Source: Pyrus communis (taxonomy: Eukaryota > Streptophyta > Magnoliopsida > Rosales > Rosaceae). Taken from it: a DNA stretch of 64,000 nucleotides. Location: assembly GCF_963583255.1 (NCBI RefSeq), contig NC_084806.1, forward strand, positions 11,372,817-11,436,816. Reading direction: 5' to 3'. Below the pieces are notes generated by a model. The model was not told the DNA's origin and ran no database searches. It was given only the letters and a program-made list of their open reading frames with translations. This document shows, piece after piece, positions 50,601-64,000 of the stretch. The position numbers and the translations under genes are program-made. Numbering within the stretch: position 1 is the stretch's first letter; each line of letters begins with the position of its first letter.

Positions 50601-53070
50601 TCACTTGACATGGTTCAAGAACCACTTCAACAAATCTTGATGAGCCTCCTCGGCAGATTTACAAGCTGCTTCGTCTTCAACACTGTACCTCACCGTCCAC
50701 CCATGCGACACTTTCGGGAATATTTTCACATGGCTCTTAACCTATGATTCCACAAAACCAACAATCGTTTCAACAAATTTCAAAAGTTTACCACTACAAG
50801 CTACCACAGTGGTGAATCCTAATGTGAAGGGGGGGTGTTTTTGGTGTTGTCCTATCATTTCTTCAAAGTTCGTACAAAACGGTATATGACCCTGATTGGA
50901 AATTAAAACAGAATATCTTAGCATATAAGCTCTCTGGCCCCCTTCCCCTACAAGTCGTTTTTGTAAGGGCAAGTTACCTATAACTATAAGCCATGCACAA
51001 TTATATTTCATAATATGATAGAAAAAGTTCGCCATGCATCCCGAGTTGAGGAATGTCCACGATTAGAATAAACAAACTAACAAAGCCACAAAAGTATTGA
51101 AGACTGTTCGGATGAAGGAGATTCCTACCTCAGGTTTTGTAGTTAAAACCTCTTCAAACTGTCTCACGACTTCAGGCGGAGACATCCGATCAATCTCAGC
51201 TCCAAGTATAGAAATAGGAACCTTAACCTCTGAAAGTAAGTCCAGGAATAGATCATAAAGTGAGTGTGAGACTAATTTTTTGTTCCAATAATGATGTAGA
51301 TATTTCCTGAATATTAGTACAGGTATCTTACCCTTGATATCATCCACAGTGACTAATGACGGATGACACAGAACAGCAGCTTGAATTAAAGCGTGCTTTG
51401 AAAGTTCAACCACAACCTTGGCTGAAAACAGCACAAATAGTTCAATGTCAACCGAAACAATATTTTCCATATTGGTTGAACTACTGAAACAAGAGTGATA
51501 AGTAAAAACATTGCCTAAACATTATCCAAATGTCTAAACGAGAAACATTTTTGTTATACTCAAAAAGCAACAAATTAAATATATATATATATAAGGAAAA
51601 ATGAAATAGAGCAACTAAGATGTTAACAAGAAATGAACGTGAACTCACCTCCCCAACAGAAGCCTGCAGCACCAATTGCAGAAACACCTTTACTTTTTAA
51701 AGCTTCAAGAACTGGCTTTGCATCCTCAAATCCCTTGTCCTATCAATCCCAAAACAAGCTTCAGAAGCTAACAATACTTGAACATATCCAAATTGCAGAA
51801 AAACTTTTATAACACCCCACTGCCAGGGACTCGTAATTTAACCATTGTCACAAAAGGTGAATCAGCCTAGTAGTGAACAACCATAAAAAGTTTTAACATA
51901 ACAACAGTCTTCATGCGACTCCCAAGCTGAACCCACTCACATAAGCATATAAAATATTTTTTAAAACTCAAGAATTGCATAAGGAGACTTGTAAAAGTAC
52001 TTTGATCGTTAAAGAAACAAAACAGATATGCATAAAAGTAGACACAATAACAAAAGAACCAACCGGTCCATGATCCTTTATCCAAACAGAAATAGGTCTG
52101 TTGGCATCTTCAGGTGCATAAGGGTCTTTGTTAAGGAAGTCGGGAACCACAACGAAGAACCCAGCAGCTGCAACTTTGTCAGCAAGCTTCCTTCACAATG
52201 GAAGGCAGGTGGCATTAGTTAAAGGGTACAGGATATTATGGAAACACCGAACAACATGAAAATATCTGAAGTCGGTAACTGGCACGTGAAATTTTATCCT
52301 TCTATAAATTATAGAGTGAATAATCTAAAAATACAGGTATAGATCTTCAAACCATCATGAAAGGTTATTGTAAAAGTCAGGGGATCCGACAATTGTTATA
52401 CGATATCTGATACTGATAGACAATCCGAAACTATTGGTTGTGACTATCTTTCAAAAATAAGTCAGATATAGATATAGAATCATAGATTACAGACCTACTG
52501 TAACTTCTTTTTTTTCTTCCTTAACGATTGTACTATTTCCAGTAAACTGGTCATCAAATTTAAGCAGCAAGTGTAAATATCCAAGCGAAAAGTCATCATA
52601 CCTCAAGTTTGGAGCTTCAAATCCTGAATGACAAAGCAAACATTCAACATTACAAAGCAGTTATACAAAACACACACTTTCATCACAGAAATGAACATCA
52701 CATAAGCTAGATTATCAAGACTTTGTCAGAATTGGAGGGGAAAAAAATCCAAAAATTCAAAGGGGAAAGGAAAATGTCATAAATTTGGACACCAATCAAC
52801 AAATATAGCCTAAAAATCAATACCCATTAAACCAAAAACCCATATAAAAATAGACAACAAGGGAATAAACCCATGTCGTAGAACGAAGAAAAGAGAGGTT
52901 TTATAAGTGGTGGGAAAGTTACCATAAACGTCAGAGATGAGAAGAACAGCAAAGTTGGAATCAGGGGAGCCAGTGACATAGGAGTCGAGACCGCCGAGGC
53001 TTTCGACATGGCCGGTGCCGCTGGAGGGGTTGAGGGTCGGAGGGTTTGAGCAGCACTCAGAGCTTGCCAT
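50601..53070 (-). CDS. dienelactone hydrolase family protein, array copy 3
   Basis: Seven exons, complement(join(50601-50741,51129-51229,51332-51421,51649-51739,52064-52190,52602-52623,52923-53070)), encode 239 residues with no lesion. The triad residues are Cys127 (GFCWGG), Asp173 (GAEID) and His206 (SHGW). The N-terminus MASSECCSNPPTLNP is typical of plant members. All splice sites are GT-AG. The exon 7 acceptor is tag where the other copies have cag, still functional in principle. A 35-base stretch around the stop codon is partly duplicated just downstream (ccacttcaacaaatcttgatga occurs twice). The family are soluble hydrolases; the in vivo substrate is not known. Confidence 0.92.
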
Positions 53071-53207
53071 GATTTCTTTCCTTATCACTCCTCGTCGGTG
53101 TTTGCCTGAGCTAGGACAACGGAGACTATATTTAAATATAAAAAATTATTAAATAGTACAGTACTATCACGTCATCAATGACGCTTTCATTTATAATTTG
53201 ATAAGGT

Positions 53208-53712
53208 GAACTGTTTTTTTTTTTTTTTTTTTTTTGGTTGAACTTACAACTTGTTTTAAAAAATTACAAATTAGATAAAAAGAAAATATCACCCGTCCAT
53301 CCCCGTCTCACATTTCCATTCCAAACAATTAAATTTCGTGAATATTTCTGCAAAAAAATATCAATTCTTTTTTGTTTTGATTGATTCTCATTGAATTTCA
53401 AGTATATATGTGTAAGGTCTTAAAAAACGCTAGGCGCTAGACGCTAGTCGGGCGATGAACTATTTTTTTTTTTTTTTTTTTTTTTTTTGTTGAACTTACA
53501 ACTTGTTTTAAAAAATTACAAATTAAATAAAAAGAAAATATCACCCGTCCATCCCCGTCTCCCATTTCCATTCCAAACAATTAAATTTCGTGAATATTTC
53601 TGCAAAAAAATATCAATTCTTTTTTGTTTTGATTGATTCTCATTGAATTTCAAGTACATGTGTGCAAGGTCTTAAAAAACACTAGGCGCTAGACGCTAGT
53701 TGGGCGATGGAC
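53208..53712. repeat. tandem duplication with 252-bp period
   Basis: Two copies, each beginning with a long T-run (about 53214-53235 and 53462-53488) and ending with ctaggcgctagacgctagt-gggcgatg. aacttacaac starts at 53241 in the first copy and 53493 in the second, giving the period. The copies differ at only a few positions, so the duplication is fairly recent. Confidence 0.9.
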
Positions 53713-54110
53713 TAACGCTTAGCGCCTAGATGGATTTACATAAATTTACACTATATATTATAAAATATGAGTATATGTGTATAATTTTAGAACTTTAGAA
53801 CTTTTTTTTTCTAATTTTATACAAAGAATATTGGGCCTAGTTTGTTTTTTCTTTGAACAAAATAGTGGGCCACAAAATGGACCCAACTTGAAAGAATAGC
53901 CCCTTTTTTTTCAATTAAGCTGACAGCTTTTCTACAGCCTTTCTCGATTTCTCCAATGTTAGTCCCAATCAACCATCACTTGTTTAGCGGCTCTAGGCTT
54001 GCATTTATTATCAACAGATCTCCTCTTCTTTCTCTCTCTGCAGAGTGCAGAGAGATCCCCTTCTCTCTCTCTTTAGTTATGCCTTTCTCTCCCATTTTCA
54101 GTTTTTCTTT

Positions 54111-54155
<45 letters not shown>

Positions 54156-54572
54156 CTCTTCAATAGAACAGATGGATCTCTTCAACAGATCCCCTTCTCT
54201 CTCTGTAGTAAAACCCAAAGAACGGATATCTTCAAACAGATCCTCTTCTCTCTCTGCAGTAAAACCCAACGGACGGTTTATGTGTATTGTTCATCCCTAT
54301 ATATTCTCAATCTACTTGGATTCATCGATTGATGTTGGGTGCAAGAGCGCAGGTTTGAAGATTTGGGTTATGGGTGGTGGATCATGCGGATGCGAGAGAA
54401 GATTTGCAGAGCATCGACCGCCATCTAGCTCTGCCTAGGCCACCTTGAGCGCCTAGAGACGCCTAGGCGGCCACCTAAATCATTCCCGCTTTACCTAAAC
54501 GATTTAGCCCAAATCGGATCGGGACTCCACCGCCGAGTGCCTACGCACCGCCTAGGCCGATTTTTAGAACAC
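53668..54572. mobile_element. probable DNA transposon with degenerate inverted ends
   Basis: The left end ggtcttaaaaaacactaggcg and right end cgcctaggccgatttttagaac are diverged inverted repeats. The subterminal regions on both sides are dense in gcgcctag/ctaggcgc motifs. The interior has a (TC)n run at 54114-54151 and a long open frame that arises from it (53956-54438) but resembles no protein. No transposase seen; family unassigned. Confidence 0.5.
54114..54151. repeat. (CT)n microsatellite
   Basis: About 19 CT units inside the putative transposon. It produces spurious Ser/Leu and Arg/Glu open frames on both strands. Confidence 0.9.
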
Positions 54573-54966
54573 TACATGGGACTTTTTTATATTTTGTTTT
54601 TATTGAATTTTTTACTTTTTCAATGACGGGATGAATGACATGATGAATGACGTAAGCCTAATTCGATTTAGAAAACAATTTTTTTTTTTAATTTTCTTTA
54701 ATTATTTATTTATTTTTTATAATGCACTAATCAACTTCATCAAACTTATTAGCATAAATTATACCACTCGCCAAATGTCCAGCCTAAAATCACGTTCTCA
54801 AACCTCTACCCTTCCAAGCAACGAATTTTACATACAAATATTGGTACTATAAAAAGTGCTGGCATTATTCTGATTTATAGTAATAGAATGTTGTTGATAC
54901 GATAATGTTTAAATAATTCTTGTCTTTCAGAAACAATAAAATGCTTCACAATGATGACAATACCAG

Positions 54967-55096
54967 TCACTCGACATGGTTCAAGAGCCACTCCAACAAG
55001 TCTTGATGGTCCTCTTCGGCAGTCTTACAAGCTGCTTTGTCTTCAACATCTTACTTCGTGTTCCACTTTCGGAAAATTCTTCACATGGCTTTCAAT
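54967..55096 (-). pseudogene. orphan exon 7 of a dienelactone hydrolase gene (C)
   Basis: Aligns from the acceptor (atcgcag|attgaaagcc) to a stop (gag tga). As in fragment A the HGW segment is deleted (KVEHEVR), and the fragment contains cgtgttccac. Flanking sequence on both sides also matches fragment A (near 38640-38760 and 38930-38960). Confidence 0.85.
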
Positions 55097-55249
55097 CTGC
55101 GATTTCATAAAACGAACGGTCATTCCAATTATGTAACGCGAAACATTGAAGAAAGAAGGTAAAATATGTAAGCACATATTGATGATTGGATTATTATTTA
55201 AGTGTTGATTCACGTGTTTATTTCTTATTAGCGACACATCATTTAGTTT

Positions 55250-55560
55250 CTCTTTTTCTCCTTTGTACTTCCCCTATGTTCCCAACCAAAGTTTGAAAAC
55301 TGGTTATCAGGTGCCGGAAACAAAATCATGAAGTTTATAAAGCTCTCTTTTGTGGTGGGGGGCATAACCCATTGGGCATCTCCAACTAGTACTTAACTTA
55401 CATGACACCAAAAATGGCGTTGGAGGTTCTTCCGGGTTACATGGAGGAGGCCAGTCGAGGACCGTCAGTTCAAACTACACAACTTTACAATCAAACACTA
55501 GTTCATAGAACTCCAGAGGCATTATTTAACCACTACCAATAGAAAGCAGCTGATAGGATA
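55250..55560. repeat. array spacer block, copy C
   Basis: Same ordered blocks as 39480-39900: cataacccattgggcatctc, caactagtacttaac, ttacatggaggagg, cagttcaaactacacaact and actccagaggcatta. It runs into the 3' flank of array copy 4. Confidence 0.8.
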
Positions 55561-55570
55561 AGGAAATCCA

Positions 55571-58220
55571 CTACAGTGATGATGTCACTCCCTTGACATG
55601 GTTCATGAGCCACTCCAACAAGTCTTGATGAGCCTCCTCGGCAGATTTACAAGCTGCTTCGTCTTCAACATTGTATCTCACCGTCCACCCGTGTGGCACT
55701 TTCGGGAATATCTTCACACGGCTCTTAACCTGTGATTCCGCAAAACCAACCATCTTTTCAACAAATTTCAAAAGTTTGCCACTACAAGCTACCACTGTGG
55801 TGAACCCTAATGTGAAGGGGGTGTGTGCTCCTGGTGTTGTCCTATCATTTCTTCACAGAGAACAAAATTAAAATGTTTTTGAAGTTCATACAAAATGGTG
55901 TATGACTGTGATTGAAGTTCATAACATATAAGCTCTCTGGCACCCTTCCCTTACAAAGTTACAAGTCATTTTTGTAAGGGCAAGTTACCTATAACTACAA
56001 GCCATGCACAATTATATTTCATTATGGCATCTCAAGTTGAGGAATGTCCGTGACTAGAATAAACAAACTAACAAAAGCACAAGTACCGAAGACTGTTCGG
56101 ATGAAAGATATATTCCTACCTCAGATTTTGCAGTTAAAACCTCTTCAAACTGTTTCACAACTTCAGGTGGAGATATCCGATCAAACTCAGCTCCAAGTAT
56201 AGAAATAGGAACCTTAACCTCTGAAAGTAGTTCCAGGAATGGTCGAGTGTGAGACTAACTTTTTGTTCCAATAATGGTGTCTAAGTAGATATTTCCTGAA
56301 TATTAATACAGATATCTTACCCTTTATATCATCCACAGTGACAAATGTAGGATGACACAGAACAGCAGCTTGAATTAAAGCGCGCTTTGCAAGTTCAACC
56401 ACAACCTTGGCTGAAAACAGTGCAAATAGTTCAATGTCGACCGAAAGAATATTTTCCATATTGGTTGAGCTATTGAAACAAGAGTGATAAGTAAAACACT
56501 GCCTAAACATTAGCCAAAAGTCCAAACGAGAAACATTTTTGTTACACTGAAAAAGCAACAAATAACCCACAAAGTAAATGGATTATGGAGATAAGGAAAA
56601 ATAAAATAGAGCAACCAAGATGTTAACAGGAAAGGAAAGTGAACTCACCTCCCCAACAGAAGCCTGCAGCACCGATTGAAGAAACGCCTTTTCTTTTTAA
56701 AGCTTCAAGAACTAGCTTTGCATCCTCGAATCCCTTGTCCTATCAATCCAAAAACAAGATTCAGAAGCTGACAATACTTGAACATACCCAAATTGCAGAG
56801 AAAGTTTTATAACACCCCAATGCTAGGGACTCGTAACTTAACCATTGTCACAAAAGGTGGAATCAGCCTAGTAGTGAACAACCATAAAAAGTTTTGACAT
56901 AAATAATCATGGGATTGCCAAGCTGAACCCGCACAGATAAGCATCTAATATATTTTAGTAAACTCAAGAATTGCATAGGGAGGCTTGTAAAAGTACTTCG
57001 ATCATTAAAGAAACAAAACAGATATGCATAAAAGTAGACATAAGAACAAAAGAACCAACCGGTCTATGATCTTTTATCCAAACAGGAAGAGGTCTATTGG
57101 CATCTTCAGGTGCATAAGGGTCTTTGTTAAAGAAGTCGGGAACCACAACGAAGAACCCAGCAGCTGCTACTTTATCAGCAAGCTTCCTTCAAAATGGAAG
57201 GCAGGTGGCATTAGTTAAAGGGTATACAATATTGTGGAAACACAGAAACTACAAAGTGATGCCACAGTTTTGTTCTTCGATGAAAATAGCTGATGTCGGT
57301 AACCAGCATGTGAAATTTTATCGTTCTACAGATTATAGAGTGAACAACCTAAAAATACAGTTATAGATCTTCAAATTATCATAAAACGTCATTGTATAGG
57401 CAGGGGATTGGACAATATCTCATACTGATATACAATCCGAAACTATTGGTTGTAACTATCTTTCAAAATTAAGTTAGATATAGATATAGAATCATAGATT
57501 ATAGACCTACTGTAACTTTTTTTTTTTTCCTTCCTTAATAATTGTAAAATTTCAAGTAAATTATTCATCAAATTTAACCAGCAACTGTAACTAATGTCCC
57601 CGCGTCAATATCCAAAAGCGAAAAGGGACAGCATAAAACGTTCGGATTCAAGTAAAAGCGATTCGTAGAATTCATCTAGCACATTATCCACTGCATATAA
57701 AATTAGCAGTCGAAAGACAAATAAAGAGAGTAGTCAACTAGTCATCATACCTCAAGTTTGGAGCTTCAAATCCTGCATGACAAAGCAAACATTTAACATT
57801 ACAAAGCAGTTATACAAAACACAAACTTTCATCACAGAAATGAACATCACATAACCTAGAATATCAAGACTCAATCAGAAAAGGAGGAAAGAAAATCCAA
57901 AAATTCAAATAGGAATGGAAAATATCATAAATTTAGGAAACCCATCAACAACAAACACACCTAAAAATGAATACCCATTAAACCAAAAACCCATAAAAAT
58001 AACACAATAAGGAAAGAAACCCATGTCGTTGAACGAAAAAAGGAGAGGTTTTTGAAGTGGTGGGAAAGTTACCAAAAACATCAGAGACGAGAAGAAGGGC
58101 AAGTTTGGAGTGAGGGGAGCCAGTGACATAGGAGTCGAGACCGCCGAGGTTTTCGACATGGCCGGTGCCGCTGGAGGGGTTCAGGGTCGGAGGGTTTGAG
58201 CAGCACTCGGAGCTTGACAT
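55571..58220 (-). CDS. dienelactone hydrolase family protein, array copy 4
   Basis: Seven exons, complement(join(55571-55729,56120-56220,56321-56410,56649-56739,57060-57186,57751-57772,58073-58220)), encode 245 residues. Cys in GFCWGG, Asp in GAEFD and His in PHGW are all present. The usual stop after NHVK has changed from TGA to GGA, so the frame runs on for GVTSSL before TAG, a six-residue extension. I start at MSSSECCSNPP; an upstream in-frame Met exists but lies outside the conserved N-terminus. Its ATG lies 414 bp from that of the ribonucleotide reductase gene, in divergent orientation. Confidence 0.9.
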
Positions 58221-58281
58221 TCTTTCTTCCGGTGTAGCAAAATAACGTAAAAAACCGGGCAACCAGAGAAGCAGTTCCAAA

Positions 58282-58290
58282 CCCGCCAAA
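58282..58290 (-). promoter_or_regulatory. E2F-like binding site 1
   Basis: Minus strand reads TTTGGCGGG, matching the E2F consensus WTTSSCSS. About 345 bases upstream of the RNR ATG. Confidence 0.6.
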
Positions 58291-58352
58291 ATTGGGTTCT
58301 TTTTTTCTTTTACAGAGCCCAGTTCTCACAAGGCAAAAAGCGACTGGCCCAA

Positions 58353-58361
58353 CCCGCCAAA
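58353..58361 (-). promoter_or_regulatory. E2F-like binding site 2
   Basis: Minus strand again reads TTTGGCGGG, the same nonamer and orientation as site 1, 71 bases closer to the RNR gene. Two identical matches in 414 bases are unlikely by chance. Confidence 0.6.
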
Positions 58362-58634
58362 AATATAACCGTCCTCACTACGTCGCCGTTTTTACAGAAA
58401 TTCCGTGCCGGTCGCAAATGGAATCCCAAACATAAACCACCATGCACGAAAACAAACAAAAAGAAATATAATTTAAAAAAATAAAAATAAAATAAAAATC
58501 TATCTGCGACCGGCCTTGTCTGATACGCTATCCCATCAAAATTCAACATCGTCAGTGATTTTTTCTAGCGTCGAGGTTTTTGTAGGGTTTCTCCTTACCC
58601 CCCACAAAACCCAACATCTGGAAACTGCAAAAAC

Positions 58635-62586
<3,952 letters not shown>

Positions 62587-64000
62587 TTCACCAAATTTGT
62601 TGCAACCTGCAACTTCCACCAGCATTGTACTGACTCTTATCTGAAACTAACTAAAATTTTGTTACTATTCTTTGTGGTAGCAATTTGTATATTGTATTTC
62701 GAGGTAGTCGTAGTCACCGACACGTGATAGTATGTATTGACGAGTAGATGTACGTGGGTTTCAGTGGACTCATATACATCAACGACCAAAAACCCGGCCT
62801 CGTGGGATCAATCCTAGTATTTTTCATATATTCATTCTGTTAACTTAGGTGGTTGTCATTATCAATAAAGAATTTTTTGTTTCTATAATTTAAGTCTTAT
62901 TATTTATCATAATTTGGAATGTGCATAATATCATCATTGTGTTTGAAAAATGGTACATGCTTCAGCTGCTTTTCATCAGTGCTTCTGATTATTAGCCTTC
63001 TGACTATGGCATGGGTGCACCCTTTTCCCAATTTTGCTTGAAATCATACATGTACTTTTTTTTTCTCTGCATACACCAACATTTTTTCCAATTTGGTTTA
63101 AGATTTTGCTCGGGATAGCGTCACACACGCGAGTGATTTTCAGATATTGATTTAGTCTGTTATCTTTAAAGGTTTTTGATATTGATAGATGATGTCACAA
63201 TTTATTGCCCAATTAATTTAAAGCAAGCGATTTGCTAATATCCAAAAGCATATTTCCTCATTAAGGGTTTTCCTTCACCAACTCCAATGGGGAGTTGTCA
63301 ATTGCTAAAATTTGGCACACAAAAGACAAATTATGAATTGACAAATTGTCTTTCTTTTCCAACCTTTTAGTGCTGAATTTAGCAATTTAGCTATATTAAC
63401 AAGTGTTTTAGCATTATTTTATATTTTATTAACTTTTTTTCAAATTCTTTTTCTTTAGGTTATCTTTATTTATACTAGTATTTGTCTCTTTATGTGTATG
63501 AACACATTTTTTTAGAAAATGAGAAGGGGAGAGAGAGAGAACGTGCCGGGGGGGGGGGGGGTGTGGGAGGGTTTTGTTTTTGGTTTTAATTTTATTTTTT
63601 AATTTTAATTTTAAATATTAGAGATATTTTAACATTACTTGTAGGTAAGGCTTTAATAAAAAACAGTAAATTTGGACCTATGAAATTACATTATTGCTCA
63701 TCATTTTTTTTTGTGTGATAAAAGACTAAATTGTCTTTTCACCCTCTTTTGGTTGACAAATAAAGTTTCATTAATTTGTAGAGATTTACAAAAATATAAG
63801 TAAAACAATCCAAATTTCCGACAAAGTTTGACAGACGTATGAGCTAAATACTTTTAATTATTATTTTAGCCTCTTGATATAAATTTGGATCATTTGATCA
63901 GATTCATCACTATTAAATTTGATCACATTTGATATCATCCGTTAAATGTTTCTAAGAATTAAGACAAAAATAAAAATGAAAACTGATGTTGAGATTGTTG
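62587..64000. other. 3' flank and AT-rich intergenic DNA
   Basis: Contains the probable RNR 3' UTR (to about 62870; caataaagaa near 62862 may act as polyadenylation signal), a G14 run at 63548-63561 and repeat-like AT-rich DNA. No gene seen. Confidence 0.6.

Larger units (their letters stand above)
58221..58634. promoter_or_regulatory. divergent promoter region, hydrolase copy 4 / RNR small subunit
   Basis: 414 bases separate the two ATGs. They hold two E2F-like sites (next entries), short A/T-rich stretches (about 58465-58500) and both leaders. S-phase control of RNR genes through E2F sites is established in plants. Whether the hydrolase gene shares that control is unknown. Confidence 0.65.

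Noticed and set aside
53208..53712. CRISPR-like or satellite array
   Set aside because: Only two units, 252 bp each with no spacers; a simple tandem duplication in a plant genome.
53956..54438. 160-residue plus-strand open frame
   Set aside because: Lies within a putative transposon and is built around a (TC)n run giving Ser-Leu repeats; no domain.

Overview
This is nuclear genomic DNA from a dicot plant. The genes carry GT-AG introns, the spacers are AT-rich with microsatellites and poly-A/T runs, and there are copia retrotransposons, MITEs and a 5S-derived Cassandra-type LTR. The repeats resemble ones I associate with Rosaceae (apple/pear group). That family-level call is an inference from memory and was not tested.

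Layout. 1-5.3 kb: the 3' exons of an alpha/beta-hydrolase gene (+), tail-to-tail with an armadillo-repeat membrane protein gene (-). 5.3-9.3 kb: intergenic, with a tandem duplication and a long foldback. 9.3-10.2 kb: an intronless organellar guanylate kinase (-). 10.2-16.3 kb: a BTB/POZ-MATH (BPM) substrate-adaptor gene (+), with a partial duplicate of itself upstream and MITEs around and inside it. 17.8-22.6 kb: a ten-exon TDY-class MAP kinase of the MPK16 type (-). 22.6-35.3 kb: repeats, including a Cassandra solo LTR nested in a MITE terminal repeat and a decayed copia element (about 26.1-32.8 kb). 35.4-58.2 kb: a tandem array of four dienelactone-hydrolase-family genes (-), each with seven exons. 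Three are intact and one has lost a splice acceptor. Orphan exon-7 pseudogenes and repeated spacers separate the units. One spacer carries a 4-kb deleted copia element and a 1.1-kb Harbinger-like element. 58.6-62.6 kb: a nine-exon ribonucleotide reductase small-subunit gene (+), head-to-head with the last array gene across a 414-bp promoter region that holds two E2F-like sites.

The single-copy genes are mostly housekeeping or signalling: dNTP synthesis (RNR R2), GMP phosphorylation (guanylate kinase), CUL3-dependent protein turnover (BPM) and a MAP kinase. From memory, Arabidopsis holds homologues of this gene set in several paralogous blocks (near At3g06190-06210, At5g18980-19010, At4g14280-14290 and At3g23540-23600). 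The window therefore looks like an old conserved linkage group, expanded by the hydrolase array and by transposons. I see no organelle DNA, CRISPR array, tRNA gene or clearly novel multi-gene system. The most informative parts are the history of the array, the broken second copy, the nested repeats and the RNR promoter.
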